A stretch of 64,000 nucleotides of DNA from Neoceratodus forsteri (Eukaryota > Chordata > Ceratodontiformes > Ceratodontidae). Made by a program: the position numbers and the translations under genes. The notes below the pieces were generated by a model. The model was given only the letters and a program-made list of their open reading frames with translations, did not search any database and was not told the origin of the DNA. This document shows positions 11,173 to 21,500 of the stretch, piece after piece. Positions within the stretch are counted from its first letter, which is position 1; each line of letters starts with the position of its first letter. Location of the stretch: NCBI GenBank assembly GCA_016271365.2, contig CM057450.1, positions 1,802,036,967-1,802,100,966 of the forward strand, given 5' to 3'.

Positions 11173-11267
11173 GAAAGTGTGGATGCACAACATATCCATG
11201 TCCCTAGAAATACAGGTTACTCACCGCAACAGGAGTTCTAGGAATGGTATATGTTGTTCATCCACAC
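11173..11267 (+). repeat. DIRS internal complementary region (ICR)
   Basis: The first half (GTGTGGATGCACAACATATC, then CATGTCCCTAG) is the reverse complement of the left element end. The second half (ATACAGGTTACTCACC, then GGAGTTCTAGGAATGG) is the reverse complement of the right end. The two halves meet at CCCTAGAAATACAGG. In DIRS-1 this region is known to template the joining of the two ends into a circle. The position, 3' of the recombinase and before the right repeat, is canonical. Confidence 0.85.
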
Positions 11268-11319
11268 GACCCACCCGACCTCCCCGGCTTCGACGGACAA
11301 CCTGAGCTTCCAGCGGGCC

Positions 11320-11491
11320 AGATCTGGCGTCATGGGGCGGAGCTGAGAGTTTTATCACCCAGGTGGGTGGGAGGAGCCAGCTTGAAGACCTTCCGGCAAG
11401 ATTTAAAGCGGCAAGGATACCTGCCAGAAAGTGTGGATGAACAACATATACCATTCCTAGAACTCCTGTTACAGGTGAGTAACCTGTATTT
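11320..11491 (+). repeat. DIRS right inverted terminal repeat with terminal hairpin
   Basis: The inner 140 bases are the reverse complement of 5669-5813. The outermost 30 bases contain TACAGGT (11470-11476) and ACCTGTA (11482-11488), separated by GAGTA, so they can fold into a hairpin. They also contain ACAGGTGAGT (11471-11480), a perfect match to a vertebrate 5' splice site. Confidence 0.8.
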
Positions 11492-11866
11492 TTCAGGTAT
11501 GACCTGGGAGATTACAAGGTAGTGAAACAATACATCAGTGTTTTACAGCTAGGATACAAGACAGTGAAATAGTCAACTAGGTACAATAGCAGCAAGAGAA
11601 CAGGCTAATACAACAATTGCAAGTACAATTAAACATGGATCAGGGCTAACTATAAACTGGACAGTAACAGGCAAGTGCAGTGATAGTAGTTATCAAACAA
11701 CAATGTAGAGAGGTGGGAATAACTATTAGTCTGGGGTGGATTAACAGAGGAGCATAAACAATGGTGGGGTAGACAGAGATGGAAATGTTTCAGGCTTAAG
11801 CACATGAGGGACATGGATTATAACGAGAATTGTCATAAGTCCATTTGAAAGAGAAGAACGAGGAGA
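11492..11866. other. Spacer between two DIRS elements, nothing recognised
   Basis: AT-rich sequence, rich in ACAATA/CTAGG-type words, without a reading frame or a repeat I recognise. It could be host sequence that separated two independent insertions. Confidence 0.4.
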
Positions 11867-12147
11867 TCTTACTTCGAACGGGAGCTCTTGCAGCAGGCTA
11901 TAACCATTAGGACTAATGCCACAGGCATTAGGACCCACCAGAAAACTTCTCAGCCAGCAGTACCCAGCAGGGACCGCCCCAAAATGTCAGCCACGATGTA
12001 AAAGGGGGTGGACCCAGCTCCACCCCAGTTCTTTTCCCACTGTAACCCACTCACATTGGGGAAGATCTTGGCTTGCCAGTTGCCAGCAAAAACTCTTCGA
12101 TATTTTGCCTTTTTTTACTTTACTTTTTCAACGTTTTTCATCAGACG

Positions 12148-14029
12148 ATGTTGTCCCTGTCATCAGTCTCATCTTCAGGACCTCATAGAAATAAGTGCAG
12201 TTGTGGCCATCAGATACTATTGAAAGATGGCCACACAAAAGTGTGTCTTCTGCCTGGGGCTAACCACGACACTGCGGCCTGTTCCACCTGTAGGGCTTCA
12301 CAAGCAGGACTAGGATCCGCCATTTGAAGGCTCTAAGGCATTCCTTTTGGAAAAGAAGATGGACTTGCACACCTCGGGGAGAAGGTCAAGCACAAGGACA
12401 AGTCAAAACAGTCCTGAGACAAGGACCATAGCCGGTCCCACCACCGGTCTAGGTCCCGATCGCATTCTCGGTCCACCCCTAAGAAGCCCTGCTCTTCCTC
12501 AGGCTCCGGAGAGCATCACTCCAAAAAGGATTCCGCTCTTGCCAAAAAGGCCCAAGCTAAAGCAGGTACGTCAGGGGAGAAACCTGCTAGGCCCAAGGTA
12601 AGGCCACTCGGGGTCACCCCTGAGACCTCTGGGGCACAAGTTTCGGCTCTGCCCACCAAGGTCCAGCTTTGCCCGATAAGGGAGTCAAGGGACACTACAG
12701 CACCCCCCCCCGCGCGAGAAACCGTCGCCGGTAGAATGTGCGAAGGAAACTGACACTACCAAAGAAGGGTCAGCATCTGCATCTCCCAAGTCCTCCTCCC
12801 CACGGGGCTTTCCAGGAGGCTCCCCCTCGGGTCTGCCAGACACTTCAGATCTCATAGTCCCCTTTCCGGGGATGGCGGCCTCTGTGTTTTCCAAGGAGGA
12901 GCTCCAGGAACTTTTCTCTTTTTGGTGGGGTCAAGTCCAAAAACAGATACCCCCCCCCCAAGCTGGCCCCATCACCAGTTCCAGACCCATTGGGCAAACC
13001 ACGACCGGAGGGTGTCCCCACGCCTTCGCCCAAGAAGACCCCCGAGAGGCCGCTGCCTTGCTCTTCCTCCAGGGTCTGTTCCCGATCTCGGTCTGTAGAT
13101 CGACACCAGGCTTCACAGAGGTCAGGTAGCCGAATCCTGTTCAGGTCTCACTCTAAGAGCCATTCCCATTCTGATGGGAGGGCCTGCTCCCGACGTCGGT
13201 CCCTGGACTGACATCCGTCATTGTTCCATCATCTGTCTGGTTACCATCGTCGGTCTGAGAGCCACCAATGTTCAAGCAGGGCCAGTTCTAGAGGCAGATC
13301 CAGCTACTCCTCACCAAGTAGCCGGTCGTCCTCTTCCTCTTTCCTCTCAGGGATCGGGGGTTCCCCAGGAGAAAAGGACCAACCCTGCTCACCTGATGAT
13401 CCCACCTTTATGGACATCATGAGGCACATCCAGGCCTCCAGTGAATTGGATACGGAGAACCTGGATCCGGAACACCATCAACTAGCCAAGTACCTGAGGC
13501 AAAAGGAGCCCAAACCTCTCATGTTGCCTCCTTTAGTGGACACCTTCCAGGATCTTACCAGGATTACCTGGAAGCATCCAGCTTTGGTCCCGGCAGTTCC
13601 CAAAAAGTCAGATAGGCTGTACAGAGCCCCAAGGGATGAGCCTTTCCTGGCAAAGCACCCTCAGGCAGACTGTTCTGTGATTGCGGCTGCTCAGAATAAG
13701 TCTAAGCAGCCAAAACATCTTAGCTCCCAGCCTCCAGACCCAGAGTCTCACTGTTTGGATCAGGTGGGCAAGAAGGTCTGTTCTGCCTCCACTTGCTCCA
13801 TTAGGTCCCTTAATTTCCTGACGCATATGGTTCAGTACCAGAAGGCGCTCTGGAAAAGGGGACAGGAGCTTGTTAATGCCTTGCCAGACTCCACACAGAA
13901 GACGGAGATTCTGGATGTCCTCAAGTCTGGCTCAGACGTAGGCATGCATGTTCTCCGTGCCTCGTATGATACTGCAGACATGGCGGCCAGAGCATCAGCA
14001 TCAGGGGTCTGTCTCCGGCACCATGCTTA
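12148..14029 (+). pseudogene. DIRS gag-like gene with Cys/His N-terminus and RS-rich domain (family II)
   Basis: The likely start at 12148 gives MLSLSSVSSSGPHRNKCSCG, similar to the start of the copy at 51188. The N-terminal pattern NKCSCGHQ, then DGHTKVCLLPG and NHDTAACSTC, parallels that of the family-I gag. A middle region (about 13075-13345) is Arg/Ser-rich (CSRSRSVDR, RSHSKSHSHSDGRACSRRRS), broken by one in-frame TGA at 13209 that looks like a CGA-to-TGA change. The capsid-like part follows in the same frame: FMDIMRHIQAS near 13410, KSDRLYRAP near 13606, and LNFLTHMVQYQKALWKRGQE near 13812. It ends with a stop at 14028-14030. Pieces between 12330 and 12990 lie in other frames. Confidence 0.75.
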
Positions 14030-14619
14030 GCTGAGAGTCTCTGGCTTTCACCAAGATCTGCAGTCCAGAATCTGGTACCTCCCATTCCAGGGTTCCGTCT
14101 TGTTTGGGCAGTAGACAAGAGTCGCTCATCTCTCGTCTCCAGGAGTCGGGGAAATCCATCTGGTCTGTCCATCAGGTATACAGAGGAGACCAGAGGAAAG
14201 CGAAGAAATGGCCATTTAGGAAGCCCTCAGGTGCCCAAGCCCGTGGCAACCAACAAGGCCAGAGAGGTGACTTTAAAATGAGAGCCGGCAACCAGCAGCC
14301 TGGAGGTGCTCCTTTTCATGGCCCCATGTCCTCCCAAGCCTCTCTGCCCACTCCCGCTCCACTCTAATGACTCCTCCTGACCCTCCTCCTCCAGAGGAGG
14401 TTCCAGGGATGCAGTAGGGGGCCCTTCCTTCATCTGAAGAGCTGAGTTTCTATAACTGTGGACCAGTGGGTCCTCGATATCATAAGGAGGGACATATGCT
14501 GGAGTTCACCGAGATCCCCCCCCAGATACTCCACCAAGGTCCTCGAGATATCCTCCTTCTCACATTTCACTCATAGAAGGAGAGATCCAGGTCCTCTGTG
14601 GAAAAGGGCAGTAGAGCCA

Positions 14620-15940
14620 GTCCTCTGCAGCAGCAGGGAAAAGGGTATTACTCCCATTTCTTCCTGGTTCCAAAGAAGACCTAAGACCTTCGTCCCATTC
14701 TGGACCTCAGTTCTTTAAACTACTATATAGAATACAGAAGGTTCTGGATGGTGACTCTTCCAGGGCTACTTCCTCTGCTGCATCAGGGACACTAGCTCTG
14801 CTCCCTAGACATGCAAGATGTGTACATGCACATAGGGGTCTTTCCCCCCACAGGAAGTACCTGAGGTTCCACTTCCAGGGGGCGCATTATCAGTTTCGAG
14901 TTCTCCCATTTCGCCTTTCCTTCACTCCTCGAGTCTTCACAAAATGCTTGGCAGTAGTAGCTGCGTCTCTAAGGTGCCAGGGACATTACATATTCCCTTA
15001 CCTAGGCGATTATGCTTGGTCCCGCCATGACACGCTTTCTTCAGGCTCTCGGAGACACCTATACTCTATTCGAGAGTTGGGGATCACCCTGAATCTTCCA
15101 AAGTCTTCCCCAGAGCCCAGTCAAAGACTCGTTTTAATAGGGGCGAGCCTGAATTTTGTCCAGGGCAAGGTTTTACTACCCCCAGAGAGGGGTGATCGCT
15201 TTCGGGAGATTGCTGAGTCGGTCCTTGTAACCAGGCCAGGACCTTCCTCAGACTTCTGGGGCACATGGCGGTGGCCATTCCTGTCACTCCTCTGGCTCGC
15301 CTCCACATGTGAATACCACAGTGGATGCTCAGGGTGCAGTGGGATCAATGTTCAGACAACCTCAGGATCACAGAGCCAGTAAAGAGGACACTTTTGGTGG
15401 CTGAACCTCTAAATTTAGACAAAGGTGTCACTTTCCATGCAGAGCCCCCAAATCAGACTCTAACAACGAATGCCTCGGATTTGAGTTGGGGGGTGCACCT
15501 GGGGGCGCACCTAATGCAGGGAATCTGGACTCCCACAGAGCGTGACTTCCACATCAATGTCTTGGAAATGCGAGCAGTCCTCAATGCGCTACATGCCTTT
15601 CAAGAGGACCTCATCCCAGGATCTCTTCTTGTTTAGATGGACAACATGGCGGTTGTCTTCTATATCAACAAGCAAGGGGGCGCTCACTCCTACCCCCTCT
15701 GCAGGGAGGCGATGAGTGTCTGGTACTGGGCACTGGAGTGGCACATCTCTCTGTCCACAGTGCACGTTCCAGGCATTCTAAACAACTTGGCCAACAGCCT
15801 AAGCAGGTCTCGGTCCAAGGCGCATGAGTGGGAGCTACTGCAATCAGTAGCGGACCATCTCTTTGACATGTGGGGTCGTCCAGAGCTGGACCTCTTTGCG
15901 TCACCACTCAATGCACAACTGCCAGTTTTCTGCTCGTGAG
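14620..15940 (+). pseudogene. DIRS reverse transcriptase - RNase H, catalytically dead
   Basis: RT pieces in several frames lead to PYLGD at 14996-15010. The usual YLDD motif has GGC instead of GAC, so the first catalytic aspartate is glycine. RNase H is more continuous: TTNASDLSWGVHLGAH near 15466 carries asparagine where family members have the first aspartate of TDAS. FHINVLEMRAVLNALHAF retains the glutamate, and MDNMAVVFYINKQGG follows an in-frame TAG at 15634 that replaces the residue before the aspartate motif. The 15637-15939 frame continues with VHVPGILNNLANSLSRSRS and WGRPELDLFA. Two independent active-site losses make a functional product impossible. Confidence 0.8.
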
Positions 15941-16099
15941 AGCCTGCACCTGGTGTTTTCTGGCCAGACGTATTGTCCCTTTGTTGGGCAGGGAGGATTC
16001 TTAATGCCTTCCCTCCCTTTCCTCTCGTTCAAAGAGTTCTCTTGAACGTTCAGGCCGAAGGGGCTTGAAGGATTTTGATCTCCCCTCTCTGGCCTTGGC

Positions 16100-16705
16100 A
16101 GATTTGATTCCCACTACTTCAGCAGTTCTCCACGGAACCTCCAATCCCGCTGCCAATATGCTCACAGTTGCTGTCCCAGGATCAGGGCTCGCTGGTCCCT
16201 CTCGATCTCAGGTCTTTGCACCTTCATGCTTGACTCCTTTGGACGTAGCAAAGTCCAGGTACGGGGTCTCCCAAGAGGTGGCAGATGTCCTCATATCGAC
16301 AAGAAAGCCCTCTACTCGCTCCACTTACGCTATGAAGTGGAAGCGTCTCTGCTTATGGGCGTCGTCTCACCATCTGGACCCCCCTTACCTGTCCAGTGAA
16401 CTCAGCATTGCACTATCTCCTCTCCTTATACCAACAAGACTTGAGCTACTCTCCATAAAGGTGCACATGTGGGCTATTTCTGCATATCACACCCTTTTGG
16501 GGGACAAAACCTTAGCCCAATTGGATCTGGCCCGCACCTTTTTAAGGGGGATTTTACACATGAGACCTCCCATTAAGTATCCAACCCCCGGACCTTCTGT
16601 TTGTGTTGGAGAAGCTCACTCTCCCACCCTTTGAACCCACAGCGGACTGTGAGCTGCGTTATCTTTCCTGGAAGGTTTGTTTTTTAGTTGCTCTAGCAAT
16701 AAAAT
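16100..16705 (+). pseudogene. DIRS tyrosine recombinase, N-terminal half
   Basis: The frame of 16065-16634 reads YGVSQEVADVLISTRKPS and STYAMKWKRLCLWASSHHLD near 16320, then LSIKVHMWAISAYHTLLGD near 16450 and TFLRGILHMRPPIKYPTPG near 16539. After the stop at 16634 a neighbouring frame continues with CELRYLSWKVCFLVALA to about 16702. The catalytic domain (Arg, His-x-x-Arg, Tyr) is absent, removed by the junction with the PLE. Confidence 0.8.
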
Positions 16706-19700
16706 GACTGGACCAACTGGTCTCTCAGTGTAGTAGCTTTTCCATACCACATCCGTGGGGGCATTGAGGCAGTATTTCTCAAGCCTAAATCTCCTATGAG
16801 CATGTGCCAATGTCTCTATTGTTTGCTCTGAATAGCCAGATTGTTCTGAGTATGTTATCATTCAATTGAATCTGTCTTCTGAGTTCAAGGCACTGGCACT
16901 GGCACTGACACTGACACAGCAGTTCAGAATGATTTTTTTGTTGTGCAAAACCTCTGGCTTCCAAAACATTTCCGCCACTATATCACCTTTCTGACAATCT
17001 GTCTGTCAGTTCCTCTGCTCCTTGTTCAAACAAGTCTGGGAGTTACAATTCGCTCTGACTCTCTGGAATGGTCCTTGGGAAGATTTTTAGTCACATGATG
17101 GGATGGCAGTTTGATGCCAACAACAAAGTACTGCCATCCACCTCTTTATGAAAAATATCTGTGTTAACTCTTCCTCAGGGCCCCTTTCCAATATGAGATC
17201 TAGATATGGAATAGTGTCCCTCTTACAGAAAAAGGTAACTCTCGGATACGGGTTCTAATTATGCAAAAAAATTCACACATTCAGTTAAAGCTTTCTCATC
17301 AACCTTCCATATCAACAATACATCATCGATCTACCTCTTTCTCCAGATGATATCAGCAAAAGGGTTATTATTGTTATGAAAGATCATATAATTTTACCAC
17401 TTCCTAACATAAAGATTTGCTATCGAGGGGGAGCATGTCACCCCATAGTAGTTCCCCTAACCTGCAAGAAAAACTCTGTCAAAGAGAAACACATTGCTTT
17501 TTAAAACATTCTCTAGCGGTTTTCTTATGAACTCAGTGGGGAGATTACTATTTGGACCTCTCAAATGTAAATAATATTCAACTGCATCCAAAACCCCTTC
17601 GTGGGGAATACTGGTGTATAGAGATTCTATGTAAAGTGTAACAAAAGACATATCTTCCAAACATACATTTTGTACCAAATTAAGAACATCATTAGTGTCT
17701 CTCAGATATGTAGGTAGTGATTCGACAAGGGGTTTCAGAAAAGGATCTACATACGGGTTTCAGAAAAGGATGTACATACTGTGATAGCCATTCAGTAAGT
17801 GAGACAATCCTGCTTACAGTAGGACAGCTAGAGGGTTTTCACGTGTTTTATGAACTTTGGCAACATGTAAAATGTTGCTCTACGGGATATTTGGTAATTA
17901 AAAATCTCTTGTTTTCTTGTTAATGAATCCCTTACTGAATGCCATATAAACCATTTTGTCCACACTGAATTTAAAATCATTAGTGGGGCCCTCACGGACT
18001 TTAACATAAAAGTCAACATTGCTCAGCCGTCTTTGGCTTCAGCCGCATAAGCGCTTTTGTCCTGCAAAACAACCGCCACCCCCTTGTCTGCCTGTTTAAT
18101 AATTAAATCAAAGTCGCTTTGCAGTCTCTTAATTGCTTCTTGCTCTCCGGCCATAACATTGCAGAATGCTGGTTTGGGCAAATCATTAAATGGATTTTCA
18201 AGGTCTCATTCAATTAGTTCCTTAAACATTGTCACTGCAGCACAGGGGGAGGGCAAAATGTCGAATTAGGGTGAAAAATGCTCACTTCTTGATTCACATT
18301 TAAATTCACACAATCCAAGTTCTGTCTGTGGAAAAAAAATTGAAGGCTGAGCTTCCAACACGTCAAATTTAAATTTGTAAGTTTGCACTTTATCAATAGG
18401 CGAAGTCGGAGCAAAACCTAGTCCCTTCTTGAGCAGATTACTTTCCCTTTCCCCCTCGGTGAGTAGGTGGAAGATTCAGTAGATTTATTATCTGTATAGA
18501 ATCATTATTCACAGCACCACTCCTCTGTCTTCTGTAAGATCTCCAGCTGTAATTCTTGTTGTGACCCCTGAATCCCTGGACGCCTTCGTCCTCTCCTCCT
18601 CCTTGTCCTCTTTCTCCACTGAACTCTTGTGTTCCTTGGTTCAACCTGGGACTTCTCCATATAGATTCCATGGGTTGCATCAGAGGGGGTGAGGGCTGTT
18701 GATTCATTAGTAATGGAGGTTTGTCTCTTATCCATTCTTGATACAAAAAAGGACCCCTGTGGCCCTCTTCAGGTTCTGGTTCATTGAAGTGCATGCTGAA
18801 ATAAAAAAAAAAAAAAGGAAAACACTCTTGGAGCTTTTCGGAATGCTGTTGGGATCATTCTTTTTCCAAGAGTACACTCTTCCTAGTTCGTAGTTTCCCT
18901 TGTCTCGCATGAATTTGGTTTGTTTTACTGCCATTTATTCATTATCAAGTTTTTTAATTGATGCTTGCAAATTATTATTCATTTTATCGAAATCTGTATG
19001 ATGTCTAAATTTCAAGACTTCTTTTTCTAGTACTTTAGTTCTTGAAGAAATGTAGTTTTCTTTTCTTTACTGGATAATGAGTTTGATATGTTTAAAAGTC
19101 TCATCAGTTAAAATAGTCTCATATTCTCTCATAAAGGCTTCATTTTCTAGTCCATATGCTGGATTTTTAATTATATGTAAGCTTCTAGGAATTATTTGTA
19201 CTTGTTCATAGGCTTGTAGTTAGTAACATTCCAATATACCCTTCTAAGTTGATGGGTCAGTTTTTATAAATTGCAGAATTCATCTTATAAGGCTCTCATT
19301 TCAGGCAGTAAAGGATTGTTGTAGTTATTTTCTGTTAAAAAGGATTAGCCATACCTCCTGCCAAAAGCAGTTGTTCCACATATGCCAGTGGCTTTCCCAT
19401 TGCTCCTGCTGACTCTGTAAACTTTATCTTCATCAAATCCTAGGATTAAGTGAGATGTAAGAAGCTTGTGCTTGCTAGCCACGTTCCTGTACCTGAGAGG
19501 GCTCTTTATCACTTTGCTGTGCTGGATTTAATAAAGGATTTGAAAAGTTTGGTGAAGTATCGAGACTACAACACTACTTTTTATTTCTGTGTGGAAGGTG
19601 TGCCGTGATTTCTTACTTTCTGCAAAATTCAGGCTGGGTGTAGCTTCCAACAACATCTTTTCACAAGGGCTTGGTGTTCCTAGATTGAGGTTTTACTCTG

Positions 19701-19960
19701 TAACACTTTAAAAACTGTATCCTGTGCAACACACTTAGTACCATCAAAGTGCACGTAAAAGTGTGCAAAAGGTTGGTGGTGCTCTGCATAATGAAACAAC
19801 TTCACACATCCAAAATCCAGCACTCACCATCTCTGTATAAAGGATACCACATAGCTCCACAGAATTGCTTTAAAAAATGTATTGCAGCAAGAACTGCCCT
19901 CCTGACGTGTTTCAGACATAATCAAAGGCTGAGGCATAGATGAGAACATGACATATAAAT
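16706..19960 (-). mobile_element. Penelope-like element (PLE), minus strand
   Basis: Minus-strand pieces match PLE reverse transcriptases in order from high to low coordinates: a KFMRDKGNYELGRVYSW N-terminal block near 18900, a polar glutamine/proline-rich region at 18440-18800, a finger/palm block TLYIESLYTSIPHEGVLDAV near 17650, and a thumb-like SGYSEQTIETLAHAHRRF near 16830. PLEs are a retroelement class separate from LINEs and LTR elements. The left boundary is the junction with the DIRS recombinase. The right boundary is uncertain. No GIY-YIG endonuclease is recognisable. Confidence 0.7.
16710..18934 (-). pseudogene. PLE reverse transcriptase remnant
   Basis: Reading frames on the minus strand are short and separated by stops. 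The palm block near 17650 reads TLYIESLYTSIPH. In PLEs the residue before IESLYTSIPH is normally the first catalytic aspartate, and here it is tyrosine, so the enzyme is dead at that site. The tract VEYYLHLRGPNSNLPTEF follows it and the thumb-like SGYSEQTIETLA block lies near 16830. The N-terminal part contains a proline/glutamine-rich stretch around 18650. Two related PLE pieces occur at 48590-48988 and 59860-60430. Confidence 0.65.
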
Positions 19961-20110
19961 ACCTAAAACCAACATGATGTCACAGTGATATAGATATTAA
20001 GACATTTAAATTCATAGGGCAAGTGAAATCACATAATGACAGTTTAAAAAAAAAACAAAGGTTTAGTGATTGCAATACATATAAATACTTATAAATATAT
20101 ACATTTGCAC
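18935..20110 (-). other. Upstream part of the PLE and unassigned sequence
   Basis: On the minus strand, 18935-19080 reads as a helical, lysine-rich N-terminal extension of the PLE protein (KLDNE, FDKMNNNLQASIKK). Further upstream (about 19700-20000) the sequence resembles a PLE 5' long repeat. Near 19910 the minus strand contains GCCTTTGATTATGTCTGAAA followed by CACGTCAG, like the GAAAC part and stem of the hammerhead motifs known in PLE repeats, but without a clear CUGANGA core. No reading frame is supported between 19100 and 20100. Confidence 0.3.
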
Positions 20111-20759
20111 AATGGGATATTATATCATAATGCATGATACAAAAGGAAAGGTAAAACAGGAAGGGGGTCCCATAAGAAGTCAGCTTGTGGAATGTAGGCA
20201 TTCAAGTAGAAGTGTTCTCGCTCTGGAGTGGAGACAAGGGATATCAGTCCCCTTGCCTGTCCAGTGGCACATATTCTCTACTAACTTTGGCCCCTGTCTC
20301 AGTTGGGGTTATGAGTCCTTTAAGGGGCACCTGGCCACCATCTCTGCGTACCAGGTGCGGGCCGGTATGCCGATGGTTACTAAGGAGAAGAAGGTGGTTT
20401 GGTGCTTTTTCAAGGACCTGGACCACTTGTTCCCTCTGATAGATGAACCGCCACCTCCATAGGGCTTACTGCTGCTGCTTGCTAAACTGATGGGTCAACT
20501 ATTCCAGCTGATACACAAGCGTGAGATGTCACACTTGTGGAAGACTGTGTTCTGTGGTCATTGTCTCTTCTGCCAGATGAGTCAGTGAGCTCTAGGTGCT
20601 TTCATTGGAATCTAGATATTTGGTCTTCCACAAGGACAAGGTCATCCTTTGCCCCATTCAAAGTTTCTGCCCAAAGAAGCACTTACAGTTTCCTCTTAAC
20701 TAGATACTTTACCTCCCAGTCTATGTCCCACGCCTACTTTGGATACCATGCTTGTGCTT

Positions 20760-21500
20760 CATAGAAACATAGAATTTGACGGCAGATAAGGACCGCTTGG
20801 CCCACCCAGTCTGCCCATTTCCCTACCTACTGGATAAGCTGCAGATCCTAGTTTACCAGCAGCCTTACTTCTTCCTACCCCCACCACCCAGAATTGCCTT
20901 ATGACTATCCCATGCATGCTTGAATTCCACCACTGATTTTGACTCCACAACCTCCTCCGGAAGGCCATTCCATGCATCCACAACCCTCTCTGTGAAAAAA
21001 TACTTCCTTAAATTACCTCTGAGCCGCCCCCCCTCTATCTTCAAATTGTGCCCTCTTGTTCTTGCACACCTCTTTTTTTGAAAGATGCTACCCTCTTGGA
21101 CTTTGTTGATTCCCTTGAGGTACTTGAAAGTTTCTATCATGTCCCCCCTCTCCCTCCTTTCCTCGAGGCTATACACATTAAGCTCCTTAAGTCTCTCTTC
21201 ATATGTCCTCCGGTGCAGACCCTGCACCATTTTAGTTGCCCTCCTCTGGACAGCTTCCATCCTGTCTATGTCTTTATGAGATTGGGTCTCCAGAACTGCA
21301 CACAGTACTCCAGATGGGGCCTCACCAGCTGTCTGTACAGAGGATAATAACTTCCTGTTTCTACTGGTGATGCCTCCCTTATGCATCCCAGTATCCCCCA
21401 GCCTCCTTGCTGCCTTCTCACATTGCTTGCCCACCTTTAGGTCATCTGATATGACTACCCCAGGTCCCTTTCCATTTTGTTGTTGTTAGTATCTCACCCC
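20760..21500 (-). mobile_element. CR1-like LINE, 5'-truncated, nested in DIRS
   Basis: On the minus strand the element ends at 20760 with TTCTATGTTTCTAT, the short 3' repeat typical of CR1, and it is truncated at its 5' side near 21500. It encodes the conserved ORF2 C-terminus. The same 3' end appears in copies at 34786-35106 (+) and 36067-36250 (-). It splits the recombinase of the DIRS fragment in two, so it inserted later. Confidence 0.8.
20865..21434 (-). pseudogene. CR1 ORF2 C-terminal fragment (intact frame)
   Basis: A 189-residue open frame reads DIDRMEAVQRRATKMVQGL, YEERLKELNVYSLEERRERG, RGHNLKIEGGRLRGNLRK and FFTERVVDAWNGLPEEVV. These are the conserved blocks downstream of the RT core in CR1/L2-type ORF2 proteins, usually ending 50 to 100 residues later. 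The endonuclease and RT core are absent, so the product would be inactive even though the frame is open. The intact frame suggests a relatively young insertion. Confidence 0.8.

Larger units (their letters stand above)
5669..11491 (+). mobile_element. Structurally complete DIRS-like retrotransposon, family I
   Basis: About 5.8 kb, within the usual DIRS size range. It has inverted terminal repeats, gag, RT, RNase H, tyrosine recombinase and an internal complementary region, in the canonical order. The left end near 5669 (TTCTAGGGACATGG) and the right end near 11491 (CCTGTATTT) were set by comparison with the ICR, which contains complements of both ends. There is no aspartic protease, integrase or LTR, which separates it from Gypsy/Copia and ERV elements. 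Frameshifts and stops in gag, RT, RNase H and the recombinase show it is no longer autonomous. It is the reference copy for the fragments at 1-1440 and 20190-22270. Confidence 0.9.
11867..16705 (+). mobile_element. DIRS-like retrotransposon, family II, 3'-truncated copy
   Basis: The left end TCTTACTTCG at 11867 is shared with two other copies (48991 and 50891) and marks the family-II boundary. The order is left terminal repeat, gag (12148-14029), RT-RNase H (14620-15940) and the N-terminal half of the recombinase. The element stops near 16705, just after the block equivalent to SWKVLFLVAI, where minus-strand PLE sequence begins. The ICR and right repeat are therefore missing. Key catalytic residues are mutated in RT and RNase H. 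Confidence 0.85.

Noticed and set aside
16616..16861. Independent small minus-strand gene
   Set aside because: The part after 16706 reads as PLE thumb sequence, and the part before it is antisense to the DIRS recombinase.
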